Positions 52,946-62,083 of a DNA stretch of 64,000 nucleotides are shown one piece after another. A program made the translations under genes and the position numbers. The notes beneath the pieces were generated by a model. It was not told the DNA's origin. It did no database searches and was given only the letters and a program-made list of their open reading frames with translations. The DNA comes from Brachyspira aalborgi (GTDB lineage Bacteria > Spirochaetota > Brachyspiria > Brachyspirales > Brachyspiraceae). The first letter of the stretch is position 1; each line of letters begins with the position of its first letter. The stretch lies in NCBI RefSeq assembly GCF_008016455.1, contig NZ_SAXU01000001.1, positions 1,240,001 through 1,304,000 of the forward strand, in the 5' to 3' direction.

Positions 52946-54406
52946 ATGAAAAAAGATAAAGTAGAGAGAATATGCATAACATATCCGCCTTTTGAAAATA
53001 ACGAAGGCTTTCCTTTAATGTCTTTAAACGAACAGTTTCAATGGTTAAGAAATCCGTCTTATACTTATCCTATTCTTCCCGCTTATGCGGCGACTTTGCT
53101 TAAAAATAACGGTTATAATGTTTTTTTTCTTGATACTATAGCGAGAAATATGGATACTATAGAATGGTTTAGCGAACTTGACAAAATAGAACCTCAATTA
53201 ATATTTTTTGAAACTAGAACTCCGATTATAAATTATATTTGGGATGCGATAGACACTTTAAAAAATAAATACGGCAAAGTTTATGTGGTTTTGGCAGGCG
53301 ACCATGTGACGAGTTTGCCTGAAGAGAGTTTAATTAATTCAAAAGCCGATTTTATTATAACGGGCGGAAATTATGAGATTCTTCTTTTAAGCATAGTTAA
53401 ACATATAAATAACGGCGATAAATTAGAAAAAGGAATATATTACAGAAACAAAGCGGGAGATATAAAAAATACGGGAAAGTTTATGCTTGATTATCCTTTA
53501 GACAGTTTGCCTTTTATAGATAGAAATTTAACTAATTGGAAAATTTACTCAAAGAAAAACGAATATTTTAAAAAATATCCAGGAACTTTTATAATGTCAG
53601 GAAGAGGCTCTATATATAATAGATTTAATAGCAATTCTTCGAGCATACTTTTCAATAACGCGATGTTAAGAAGTCCGATAAATGTGGTTGACGAAATAGA
53701 ATATTTAAATAAAAGATACGGAATAAAAGAGATTATAGATTGCACTATTTGTTTTCCAACTGACGAATGGCTTTCTTTATTTTGCGAAACTATGCGAGAG
53801 AGAGGATTAAATAAAAAAGTATATATAGATTGTTATATGTATTTAAATATTTTGCATTTTGAAGATTTTAAAATGATGAAAAAAGCAGGCTTCAAAACTA
53901 TAATATTTAATTTGCCAACGATTAATAGCTACACGATGGAAAAAATAGGAATAGATAGAAATAATATAGAGCAAATGGTTGAATCGATTAAATTAGCAAA
54001 AAAAGCGGGATTATTTATAGACTTAATGGTAAAATTAGGCTATCCAAACGAAACGGAAGAAGATATTATAAAAACATTTCAAATAGTAAAAAAATTAATG
54101 CTTGGCGGATATGTTAATTCAATGAATGTTTCAATATTTGTGCCTTATCCTAATACTCAATTATTTAATTATTGTAAGGAAAACGATTTGCTTAAAACTA
54201 AAAATTGGTTCGATTTTGATATGCGTAAATCCGTAATTAAACTTAATTTTGACGAAGAGAAATTATATAAATATATAGAATACTTTTATAATTTGTCTTT
54301 TAATCCTTTATATTTGTTTCATAAAATCGCAGATATAAGAGATATTTACGATATAAGGCATCATATAAATTCTTTTAAAAATATTTTGTCTTATTATTTT
54401 AGATAA
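52946..54406 (+). CDS. B12-binding/radical-SAM-like protein lacking cluster cysteines
   Basis: The 486-residue protein has the layout of B12-binding radical SAM enzymes: an N-terminal Rossmann domain (VFFLDTIARN, YVVLAGDHVTSLPE), then a TIM-barrel part with VVDEIEYLNKRYGIKEI, MKKAGFKTIIF and FIDLMVKLGYPNETEEDI. The usual cluster motif C-X3-C-X2-C should fall in the GRGS... segment, but the three positions are S222, R226 and S229. No other C-X3-C-X2-C exists in the protein. The frame is otherwise intact, with conserved flanks. It may be a pseudoenzyme that still binds B12 or substrate. It follows the cysteine-cluster gene. Confidence 0.75.
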   Translation: MKKDKVERICITYPPFENNEGFPLMSLNEQFQWLRNPSYTYPILPAYAATLLKNNGYNVFFLDTIARNMDTIEWFSELDKIEPQLIFFETRTPIINYIWDAIDTLKNKYGKVYVVLAGDHVTSLPEESLINSKADFIITGGNYEILLLSIVKHINNGDKLEKGIYYRNKAGDIKNTGKFMLDYPLDSLPFIDRNLTNWKIYSKKNEYFKKYPGTFIMSGRGSIYNRFNSNSSSILFNNAMLRSPINVVDEIEYLNKRYGIKEIIDCTICFPTDEWLSLFCETMRERGLNKKVYIDCYMYLNILHFEDFKMMKKAGFKTIIFNLPTINSYTMEKIGIDRNNIEQMVESIKLAKKAGLFIDLMVKLGYPNETEEDIIKTFQIVKKLMLGGYVNSMNVSIFVPYPNTQLFNYCKENDLLKTKNWFDFDMRKSVIKLNFDEEKLYKYIEYFYNLSFNPLYLFHKIADIRDIYDIRHHINSFKNILSYYFR

Positions 54407-54419
54407 AAGAAAAAATAAT

Positions 54420-55097
54420 TTAACTTATAACAATAACAAATTCTCTTTTATTCTTATCTTCCGATTTATTAAATCTTTCGCATATATTTCCAATTTCGTC
54501 TATTATTATTTCTTCTTTATCGGTAGTTAAATCCAAACAAAGCCCGATTATTTTATTTTTTGAATAAACTTTTTTAATAACATTTAATACTTTATTCATT
54601 CTATAAGGCGTATCTAAAATTATAATTGGAATATTTAATTTTTTTAAATATATTAATTTTCTTTCTCTCTCTTTATCGTCTCGCGAAAGCAAACCCGCAT
54701 AATAAAATTCTTTAAAATTAAAAGGCAAGCACATTATTGCGGCGGTTATACTGCTTACTCCAGGAATTGGCTTAACTTTTATATTATTTGAATAACAATA
54801 TTCAAGCAATATTTTTCCAGGGTCTTCCAAAATCGGAGTTCCGCAATCGCTTATTAAAGTCGCGATTTTACAGTTTAATATTTTTTCTACTATCTCGTAT
54901 ATTTCTTTTGATTTATTCGTGTGTTCGCTAAATTCGATTAATTTTTCTCTTTCAATATTTATATTTAAAATCTTAAAAAGAGTTGTCGCTTCTCTGAAAC
55001 TTTCCGCTAATATTATATCGCTTTTTATAAGAATTTCTTTTAACCTTTCCGTATTGTCTTTATAATTTCCAATATCTCTTGCCGCAATATAAAGCAT
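54420..55097 (-). CDS. rsmI: 16S rRNA 2'-O-ribose methyltransferase RsmI-like
   Basis: The protein of 225 residues has the tetrapyrrole-methylase fold: IVEKILNCKIATLISDCGTP (in parts), LEDPGKILLEYC, and PIPGVSSITAA. RsmI methylates C1402 in the ribosomal decoding centre. It is shorter than typical RsmI (~280), lacking the C-terminal part, and the usual SDAGTP is SDCGTP. It may be a divergent RsmI. It sits 13 bases downstream of rsmG, which fits an rRNA methylation pair. Confidence 0.75.
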   Translation of the reverse strand: MLYIAARDIGNYKDNTERLKEILIKSDIILAESFREATTLFKILNINIEREKLIEFSEHTNKSKEIYEIVEKILNCKIATLISDCGTPILEDPGKILLEYCYSNNIKVKPIPGVSSITAAIMCLPFNFKEFYYAGLLSRDDKERERKLIYLKKLNIPIIILDTPYRMNKVLNVIKKVYSKNKIIGLCLDLTTDKEEIIIDEIGNICERFNKSEDKNKREFVIVIS

Positions 55098-55109
55098 TAT
55101 GCATCCTTT

Positions 55110-55712
55110 TTAATTTTCTTTAATAATAACAATATTTCTTTCTTTATCTTCATTATTTAATTTTTTTATTTCAATATTATATTTTTTTATATCTTTAATT
55201 TCTTCAAGCTCTTCGTTTATTTTATTTAATTTGCCTTTATAAGCAAGCAAAACAGAATTTTTATTTTTTAATTTGTTAAATATTTTTAACAAAGTTTTTA
55301 TATCAGAAAAAGCTCTCGCTACGATTGTGTCGTATTTTTCTTTTATTTCATAAACATTAACGCATTTTACTTCTATATTATTTAAGCAAATTTCTTTTTT
55401 TGCCAATTTAAGAAAGTCGGCTTTTTTATTTTTTGATTCGCATAAAACAAATTTTTTATTATCGTAAATTATAGAAAGAGGAATTGAAGGAAGTCCAGCG
55501 CCTGAACCGATATCGATAATATTGTCATAATTTTTAAATAAATCAAAAGCAAGAAGAGAATCTATAATATGCTCTTTAATAAAATCTTCAATATTTTTAG
55601 CTCCCGTTATATTTATATTTTTATTATAATCTATAACCAAAGAAGTGTATTTTATCAAAGCTATTCTTTTTTGATAATCTATATTTAAAAAATTAAAATA
55701 TTCTTCATACAT
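55110..55712 (-). CDS. rsmG: 16S rRNA (guanine527-N7)-methyltransferase
   Basis: RsmG methylates G527 of 16S rRNA. The 200 residues have NITGAKNIEDFIKEHIIDSL, SAM motif IIDIGSGAGLPSIPLSII (about 62-79), CESKNKKADFLK and IVARAFSDIKTLL, all typical of the family. It lies between the LolA-like gene and rsmI. Confidence 0.94.
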   Translation of the reverse strand: MYEEYFNFLNIDYQKRIALIKYTSLVIDYNKNINITGAKNIEDFIKEHIIDSLLAFDLFKNYDNIIDIGSGAGLPSIPLSIIYDNKKFVLCESKNKKADFLKLAKKEICLNNIEVKCVNVYEIKEKYDTIVARAFSDIKTLLKIFNKLKNKNSVLLAYKGKLNKINEELEEIKDIKKYNIEIKKLNNEDKERNIVIIKEN

Positions 55713-55733
55713 ATAAATAAAAATTTAAATTTT

Positions 55734-56450
55734 CTACCAACCTAATTTTTTAGCTTCTCTTTTTGCATTATCTCCCGCTAAAACATTTGTTATATTATAA
55801 CGCAATTCTCTTTTATCAGTTTTGCTTTTTATTATAAATTCTTTTGGATAAGGAATATTATTAATTGTAGTATAAGAACCTAAAGTTATATCGATTAAAT
55901 TATTCATAAAAGCGATTGAAATATTTCTTATTCTGTAAGTTGAAGCCGAAAATATTATTGTGTCGACTCTGTCTGCATATCCTATTTTTAGAGTATGCCA
56001 ATTTTTTCCCAATGTTAAATTACTGCTTAATATTTTTTTATCTAAATCTATAAATTTATAATCTAATATATCGGCGTAAACTTTTGGAAAACGCATTATC
56101 GGAGCTTCCAAAGAAAAATTATTAAAATTATCTTTTATAGGCTCTTCTTCGGGAACATTCAAAGTTAATTGATTTTTAATAACTTGAGCGTTCATTATTG
56201 CGCCTCCAAAAAGTCCGTCAACCGCGCTTATATATTTGCTCGTTCCATTCATATAATAATTAATAAGCAAAGGCATTTGGTCCACATCGTCTCCGCTGTA
56301 AAACGCTCCGCCTGAAGAATATATTGAAGTAAAAGGAGATTTTGAAAATCTATCGAAAGCTTCTTTAATAATATTTTCTTCGTTTTGAGCGAATATATTT
56401 TGAATTAAAAATGCAAATGCAAATAAATATAATAATGTCCTTTTTATCAT
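55734..56450 (-). CDS. LolA-like periplasmic protein
   Basis: The 238 residues have a signal peptide ending near IFAQNEE. A series of beta-strands follows (SKYISAVDGLFGGAIMN, TLGKNWHTLKIGYADRVDT, YPKEFIIKSKTD) consistent with the half-barrel of LolA/LolB- or DUF4292-type proteins that carry lipoproteins or lipids. No lipobox is clear, so a soluble periplasmic form is more likely. It sits next to a TPR protein. This is a tentative call. Confidence 0.5.
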   Translation of the reverse strand: MIKRTLLYLFAFAFLIQNIFAQNEENIIKEAFDRFSKSPFTSIYSSGGAFYSGDDVDQMPLLINYYMNGTSKYISAVDGLFGGAIMNAQVIKNQLTLNVPEEEPIKDNFNNFSLEAPIMRFPKVYADILDYKFIDLDKKILSSNLTLGKNWHTLKIGYADRVDTIIFSASTYRIRNISIAFMNNLIDITLGSYTTINNIPYPKEFIIKSKTDKRELRYNITNVLAGDNAKREAKKLGW

Positions 56451-56474
56451 TTTATTTTTTCTCCTAAAATATTT

Positions 56475-58400
56475 TTAATTTTTTAATTTATTATTTATAA
56501 ACTCTATTCTCTTTTTTATTCTATCCTCTTCAAAATTAATAAAAATAAAATCTTTATACAAAGAAGAAATTGATTTTCTATAATATTTCAAAGCGTTCTT
56601 CAAATCGTTCTTATCATAATAAGCGTCCGCAATATGCAAATATATTTCCGCTTTAGAATTATCGTCAACATATAAAGCAGCCTTAAGAAGTTGTTTCAAA
56701 GCGCCGTCATAATTTTTCTTTTTATAATATCCAAAACCTAAAGTATCCAAATAATGAGGAGATTTAGATTCTTTTTTTATGGCATTTTTAGCAAGCTCTA
56801 TTCCTCTGTCAATATCAATTTCCAAATATACCAAAACCCAAGCCATGCTATTTATGTTATTAGCCGAATTCGTATTACTTGAATAAATAAAATTAACATA
56901 TTCCATAACGGAGTTTGTATTCGATACGGACATTGCCGTTATATAAGGAATATTTAATCTATACTCGTTTGTATTCGATTTATTATTTCTAAAATATATT
57001 AAATCTTCGTTTAAAAAATTATTCGCTTTTTCAATTTCATTTTTATGCAAATTAACATAAGCTCTTAAATAACTATAAGAATATTTTTCTTTTTCAAATT
57101 TATTAATAGAATTCAAAGCTAAATCGTATTCTTTTATATCAATCGCCGTAAGAACTAAAGAAACTAATTCATTTTCTAATATGGCTTTATTTGTTAAAGA
57201 AATATATTTATTAAGCATTTCTTTTGCAGATTCAAAATCGTTTTGATTTCTAAACTCCGCAGCCGCTTGCAAATATAAATTATTAAATTTTTCCGTTTTA
57301 TCGTATTCGATTAATTTATCTATATGATTAGGCAATGCGTCTATATTTTTAAGGGCGACATAAAAAGAGATTGTGTCCATTTCGGCGTTAATTTTATCTT
57401 CAATATCTCCGACTTCATTAATAAGTTTGTAATAAGTTTGAATTATATCTAAATCTATATCTCTTCTGTCTAAACCCGTTTCTATAATATTTAAAGCGTT
57501 GCTATAGCCTTCGTTTTTAGCCGTTAATATTATCGATAAAATTTTTGGCGCATCCGACATATCTATTTCAGAAAATAATTCTTCGTTATAATCATCCGCC
57601 ATAAAACTTAAAAATAAACTCAATTTGGGAGCGTCTTTAGTAGCTAAACTATTTGAATAAGCTTCTTTATAATTTTCTAAAGCCTGATAACTTTTTATTA
57701 TGCCGTATAAAGTATTATATCTGTCTACAGGATTTAAACCTTTTATATTAACTTCTTTTAATCTGTTCAAAGCTTTTTTAAATCTGCTTAAATAAAATTC
57801 GCTCATTCCATAATAATAATTATAATATTGCATATAATTATTGCTAGCTCCCTTGCTCGGCTCAACTTTTTCAAAATATAAAACGGCTTTTTCAAAATCT
57901 CTTTCGCTATAATAAATAAATCCTAATAATATAAGGATATCGTTATTAAAAGAGTCAATCTCATAAGCGTTATCAAGATAATATTTTGCCTTTCCGTAAT
58001 CGCCCATCAAAAATATATTTCTTTCTGCGGCTTTTATAAGTAAATAAACATCATCGGGATTTTCAGAAATTAATTTATCGTATATCGCGGAACTTTCGTC
58101 ATATTCGCCCAAAGCTTCATGAGTTTCCGCTAAAGTAATATTTATTTCGTTATTGTTAATATATTTTAAAACTTCTTTTAAAATAACTTTCGCTTTTTCC
58201 AAATCTTCAATAGATTCTTCAGTCGGAATTTTTGAAGCTAAAGCTCTTTCTTTATAGAATAATGCCAAACTATAAGCGGCTTTTGCTTCTTCTTCGTTTC
58301 TTATATAAGTTTTTTCGTTATATTTTTTTTCTTTAGCATAAATTATCGAGCAGAAAAACAATAAAATTATTAAAACAGTTTTTATATTTTTAATCAACAC
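56475..58400 (-). CDS. secreted TPR-repeat protein
   Basis: This is a 641-residue protein with an N-terminal hydrophobic signal (about residues 4-22) and TPR-like helical repeats throughout, for example YSLALFYKERALAS, ALGEYDESSAIYDKLISENP and LDTLGFGYYKKKNYDGALKQ. It uses a GTG start with GGAG five bases upstream. It is the first gene of the run leading to rsmG and rsmI. TPR scaffolds in the periplasm of spirochaetes often act in envelope assembly; the partner is unknown. Confidence 0.85.
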   Translation of the reverse strand: MLIKNIKTVLIILLFFCSIIYAKEKKYNEKTYIRNEEEAKAAYSLALFYKERALASKIPTEESIEDLEKAKVILKEVLKYINNNEINITLAETHEALGEYDESSAIYDKLISENPDDVYLLIKAAERNIFLMGDYGKAKYYLDNAYEIDSFNNDILILLGFIYYSERDFEKAVLYFEKVEPSKGASNNYMQYYNYYYGMSEFYLSRFKKALNRLKEVNIKGLNPVDRYNTLYGIIKSYQALENYKEAYSNSLATKDAPKLSLFLSFMADDYNEELFSEIDMSDAPKILSIILTAKNEGYSNALNIIETGLDRRDIDLDIIQTYYKLINEVGDIEDKINAEMDTISFYVALKNIDALPNHIDKLIEYDKTEKFNNLYLQAAAEFRNQNDFESAKEMLNKYISLTNKAILENELVSLVLTAIDIKEYDLALNSINKFEKEKYSYSYLRAYVNLHKNEIEKANNFLNEDLIYFRNNKSNTNEYRLNIPYITAMSVSNTNSVMEYVNFIYSSNTNSANNINSMAWVLVYLEIDIDRGIELAKNAIKKESKSPHYLDTLGFGYYKKKNYDGALKQLLKAALYVDDNSKAEIYLHIADAYYDKNDLKNALKYYRKSISSLYKDFIFINFEEDRIKKRIEFINNKLKN

Positions 58401-58621
58401 AATATCTCCAATTAAAAAAATGACTAATAATTAAGTTTACATAATTTTAATATAAATTATTAAATTTATCAATAACTTAATTAAAAATCAATTAAATGAT
58501 TATTTGTAAAATTAAATTTAAGAAATTTTATTTAATTTTTATTGCTAGAATTTGGCGGATGCGTGGCAATTCATATTGAAAAAAGTTAATTTTAAAAATA
58601 AAGTAATTTTTTAAAGTTTTT

Positions 58622-59878
58622 CTATTCCTTATCTTTATAAAATAAATGCATATAATCGACATCCATTAATTTTGCAAGCTCCATTGCGGAAAAGTTAGCT
58701 TCTTTCACATTATAATCCGCTCCGTTTTCTATAAGAACTTTTATTATCTCTTCGGGTTGTTTTTTTACTATAGCTAAATGCAAAGGTGTTACTCCTCTGT
58801 CTGTTATCGCATTAACATCAGCGCCTTTTTCTATTAAAGCTTTTACTATATCGGCGCTTCCAATTTGAACGGCTAAATGCAAACAAGTTAATTTATTTTC
58901 GTTTTTATAAATAATATCCGCTTTAGAACTTCTATTTATAGCTTCAAGCAAAGCGTTAATATGTTCTTGACTAGTTATTTTAGTTTCGTATCTTTTATCT
59001 ATTATTATTTTAAGTAAGTCGAATAAAGTATATTTTTTATTAGGACTGACTTTTTTCATTGTTATAATTTCTCCTTTTAATTTATATTCGTTTATTTTGC
59101 ATTCGTTCCATAATAAATCCATTTCTTCTAAAGTCATATCTGCTAAATTTTTATTTTGTTCGTTTGCTTTTTCTTCCACATAATTAAATCTTCTAATAAA
59201 TTTATTATTTGTCTTAATAAGAGAGTTAACGGGATTAATTTTATTCATTCTTGCAAAATCCAAAATCGTCATAATCAAATCGCCTATCTCTTCTTCTAAA
59301 TGTTCTTTATTATTATTTTCTTTACTTTCATTATAAGCTTCTTTAACTTCTAAAAATTCTTCTTCAACTTTTTTCAAAGAATCATCGGCGTTTTTATATT
59401 CAAAACCTACGCTAGCCGCTCTTTTCATTAATTTATAAGCTCGCTCCATTACGGGTAAAGAATTCGGAATATCGTCCAAAACGCTTTTATAATTTTTATT
59501 TTCTTTTTCTGCTTTTTCTTCTTTCTTTATTTCATCCCATTGTTTTAATATTCCGTCAACATCTTTAATATTGCTTTCGCCAAAAACATGCGGATGCCTT
59601 CTTATAAGTTTTTCATTTATATTTTTTATAACTTCGTCTATATTAAATTTATTTTCATCGTTAGCAAGCTCCGAAAAAAATACGATATGCAAAAGAACAT
59701 CGCCAAGCTCTTCTTTTATATTTTTGTAATCTCTTTTAGAAATTCCATCTACAACTTCGTAAGATTCTTCCAAAAAGCATGGAATTAAACTGTCAAAAGT
59801 TTGAACTTTATCCCAAGCGCATCCGTTTTCGCCTCTTAATTTTTTAACTATTGAAATTAATTCTTCAAATGATTGCAT
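58622..59878 (-). CDS. mazG: MazG nucleotide pyrophosphohydrolase fused to ankyrin repeats
   Basis: Residues 1-~262 are a two-domain MazG. FEELISIVKKLRGENGCAWD begins the first domain, with metal-binding EESYEVVDGI and EELGDVLLHIVFF, and EEEFLEVKEAY and EEEIGDLIMTILDFAR form the second. MazG hydrolyses NTPs and lowers (p)ppGpp or removes damaged nucleotides. Residues ~275-418 are ankyrin repeats (TCLHLAVQIGSADIVKALIE, ADVNAITDRGVTPLHLAI). At residue 274 there is a Met codon (59059) with GGAG eleven bases upstream, so a separate ankyrin protein of 145 residues could also be made. The fusion is unusual. Confidence 0.88.
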   Translation of the reverse strand: MQSFEELISIVKKLRGENGCAWDKVQTFDSLIPCFLEESYEVVDGISKRDYKNIKEELGDVLLHIVFFSELANDENKFNIDEVIKNINEKLIRRHPHVFGESNIKDVDGILKQWDEIKKEEKAEKENKNYKSVLDDIPNSLPVMERAYKLMKRAASVGFEYKNADDSLKKVEEEFLEVKEAYNESKENNNKEHLEEEIGDLIMTILDFARMNKINPVNSLIKTNNKFIRRFNYVEEKANEQNKNLADMTLEEMDLLWNECKINEYKLKGEIITMKKVSPNKKYTLFDLLKIIIDKRYETKITSQEHINALLEAINRSSKADIIYKNENKLTCLHLAVQIGSADIVKALIEKGADVNAITDRGVTPLHLAIVKKQPEEIIKVLIENGADYNVKEANFSAMELAKLMDVDYMHLFYKDKE

Positions 59879-59891
59879 TATTTTAACTCTC

Positions 59892-60350
59892 TTAACTTTT
59901 TTTAATTCGTCTGTAATTTAATCTTTTAGGCTCAAGTATTGCATTGTAAATTATAGCGTTTTTTATATTTAAAGAAGAAATAACATTATTTATATTATTT
60001 GTTTTTTTATCCGAAACCAAATTAATTGTATTAACGCTTTCTATTATATTTTTATTGTCGTTTATGATAGAATTATATTTTTTTTGCAATTCAAGTATTT
60101 CTTTTTCTTTATTGGATGTTTCATAAATTTTATTTTCTTTTTCTTTAACTTTCTCAACTTTCGGATTATTAATTGTTTTTTCGCTATTTAAAGTATTATT
60201 TAGATTTTTAAAAATTTCTTCTTCGTCTTCTGTTTTTTTATTATTATATTTTTTTTGTTTTTTTGTTTGTTTTTTATTAGCCTGATTGATAAGACTTATA
60301 ATCGCCCAAATAATACCTATTATAATATATAAAAATATTTTTTCCGACAT
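59892..60350 (-). CDS. small membrane-anchored hypothetical protein
   Basis: The ATG at 60350 is preferred to a TTG 19 codons earlier because a clean membrane span (FLYIIIGIIWAIISLI) begins just after it. The ~152-residue product then has a lysine- and asparagine-rich, probably unstructured or coiled part. No family is recognised. It lies between the ABC ATPase gene and mazG in one minus-strand run. Confidence 0.6.
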   Translation of the reverse strand: MSEKIFLYIIIGIIWAIISLINQANKKQTKKQKKYNNKKTEDEEEIFKNLNNTLNSEKTINNPKVEKVKEKENKIYETSNKEKEILELQKKYNSIINDNKNIIESVNTINLVSDKKTNNINNVISSLNIKNAIIYNAILEPKRLNYRRIKKS

Positions 60351-60423
60351 AAAATTCTCTAAAAAATTTATTTTAATTATTATATCATAATATATTTTAT
60401 AAAACAAATTTAAAATTCGTATT

Positions 60424-61098
60424 TTATTTTAGGCATCGAACTATTTTACCGTCTGACATTTCATAAACATTATTCGCATGCGCCGCTATATTATGAGCAT
60501 GAGTAACCATAACTATAGTAGTTCCGTTTCTGTTTAATTCGGCAAATATTTCCATTAGAGTTTTTGTTGTAGAAGGGTCCAAATCGCTCGTTGGCTCGTC
60601 CGCTATTAAGCATTTGCAACCGTAAGCTAAAGCTCTTAAAACGGAAACTTTTTTCATCTCTCCGCCTGAAAGGTTTGAAGATTTTAAATAAGTTTTTTCT
60701 TTAAGCGAAAATAATTCTATATTTTTTTTAGTTTGTTTTATTTTCTCTTCGGTTATTTTATGCTTAAAAGAAAGAGGCATTAAAATATTATCTATAACCG
60801 TTAAAGTTGGAACTATAACGGGATATTGAAAAATATAAGAAAAATATTCTCTTCTAAAACTTGATAAAATTTCTTCGGAAGGATTATCTAATTTATAAGA
60901 ATCGTAATAAATAGAGCCTTCGCTCGGTTTTAATATTCCTCCGATTATGCTTAATAAAGTGCTTTTCCCACTTCCCGTATGTCCTACAAGACTTATAAAA
61001 TCGCCTTGATTTATATCTAAACTTATATTTTCGCAGGCTTTAAATTTATTAACTCCAAAATTAAATGTTTTAGAAACATTGATAATTTTTATATTCAT
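60424..61098 (-). CDS. ABC transporter ATP-binding protein (LolD/MacB type)
   Basis: The 224 residues have Walker A GHTGSGKST (about 37-45), signature LSGGEMKK, Walker B CLIADEPTSDLD and the H-loop histidine in MVTHAHN. It resembles the LolD/MacB/FtsE group that drives FtsX-like permeases. The ATG overlaps the stop of the upstream permease-like gene by four bases (ATGA), so they are probably partners. Such systems act on lipoproteins or export. Confidence 0.92.
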   Translation of the reverse strand: MNIKIINVSKTFNFGVNKFKACENISLDINQGDFISLVGHTGSGKSTLLSIIGGILKPSEGSIYYDSYKLDNPSEEILSSFRREYFSYIFQYPVIVPTLTVIDNILMPLSFKHKITEEKIKQTKKNIELFSLKEKTYLKSSNLSGGEMKKVSVLRALAYGCKCLIADEPTSDLDPSTTKTLMEIFAELNRNGTTIVMVTHAHNIAAHANNVYEMSDGKIVRCLK

Positions 61099-61667
61099 AG
61101 CGTCCCCCTTAAATCTTCATAAGGGTCTCGATTTAAAAGAATAGAATTCGTAATAAAAGCCCCGAACATAAAAAATAAAATCAAAACTATATTCGCGCAT
61201 AATATTAAAAAAGCTCCGCTGAATATATCGGACATTTCTATATTTTCTAAAGCGTTTGAAATTACGCCTCTATATCTTATATATAAAATTAAATCTTCTA
61301 TAATGCATATAAAAAGAGATATTATAGGATATAAAAAACTTAATACGCTATACAATCTTCTAACTTCCGATTTATTTGAACCGAATATTCTTAAAGTTGA
61401 GAACATTCTTCTATTTCTTGAAAAAATATATATGCTTGATAATGTAGATAATAAAAAAGACAATATAAAAATAAATATATACAAAGAATAAATTGAAAAT
61501 TGCCTAAAAAAATTAATTTCTTGTTGTATTAATATTTCGTATTTCCAAACTAAACTAAAAATTGAATTTACAACCATCAACTGCGATATTATAATAAACA
61601 TTATTACCGAAAAAAACATATTGCCTTTTATAATCTTAAAAGCATATCCAATAACCGAATTATACAC
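61095..61667 (-). CDS. short FtsX-like permease
   Basis: The 190 residues contain about four membrane spans (about 15-40, 55-78, 105-128, 145-170), with a final NSILLNRDPYEDLRG typical of FtsX-family C-termini. The large extracytoplasmic domain of LolC/MacB permeases is absent, and only ~20 residues separate the first two spans. The GTG start has AGAGG upstream. It probably forms a minimal transporter with the overlapping ATPase gene. Confidence 0.7.
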   Translation of the reverse strand: MYNSVIGYAFKIIKGNMFFSVIMFIIISQLMVVNSIFSLVWKYEILIQQEINFFRQFSIYSLYIFIFILSFLLSTLSSIYIFSRNRRMFSTLRIFGSNKSEVRRLYSVLSFLYPIISLFICIIEDLILYIRYRGVISNALENIEMSDIFSGAFLILCANIVLILFFMFGAFITNSILLNRDPYEDLRGTL

Positions 61668-61798
61668 TATAACCTCTCTACAAGAACAATGTTAAAGTTT
61701 TAAACTATTAAAAATATTCATTGTAAAATATTATATATTAATATTGATTTTATTCAAATTTTTTCTTGTGTTAAAGTCCGTCTTATGCTATAGAGTTA
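61668..61798. other. AT-rich gap at the inner side of the right arm
   Basis: The interval before the promoter array carries no gene or repeat that I can recognise. It separates the divergent short permease gene from the right vsp promoter array. Confidence 0.4.
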
Positions 61799-62083
61799 TT
61801 GACAAAAATTTAATCAAAGTGTATAAATATAAAAGTTAATTAATAAATATTTAAATTATTTTGTTGACAAAAAATTTAAAATGTTGTAAAATATTATTCA
61901 ATTAATTAAAATAAATAGTTGACAAATTTTTTTAATATTATAAAATATTGTTAAATTAAATTAATCAATATTGAAAAAAATTAAAATAAACTATTGACTA
62001 ATTTTTAAACTTATTGTATAAATTAAAAGTTAGTTAAAAAATATTTAAATTGTTATTGACTAATTTTTTAAATATTGTATAAT
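61799..62083 (+). promoter_or_regulatory. tandem sigma-70-like promoters upstream of right vsp
   Basis: Five plus-strand -35/-10 pairs occur: TTGACA 61799 with TATAAA 61822 (17); TTGACA 61864 with TAAAAT 61887 (17); TTGACA 61919 with TAAAAT 61941 (16); TTGACT 61994 with TATAAA 62017 (17); TTGACT 62056 with TATAAT 62078 (16). Numbers in brackets are spacer lengths. The -35 boxes are 55-75 bases apart. The last two are almost identical to the pair nearest the left vsp. The right arm has one more unit than the left, around 61860-61950, as if tandemly duplicated. Confidence 0.65.

Noticed and set aside
58401-58621. Missing small gene between the TPR and mazG genes
   Set aside because: No open frame with a ribosome site; only AT-rich sequence.
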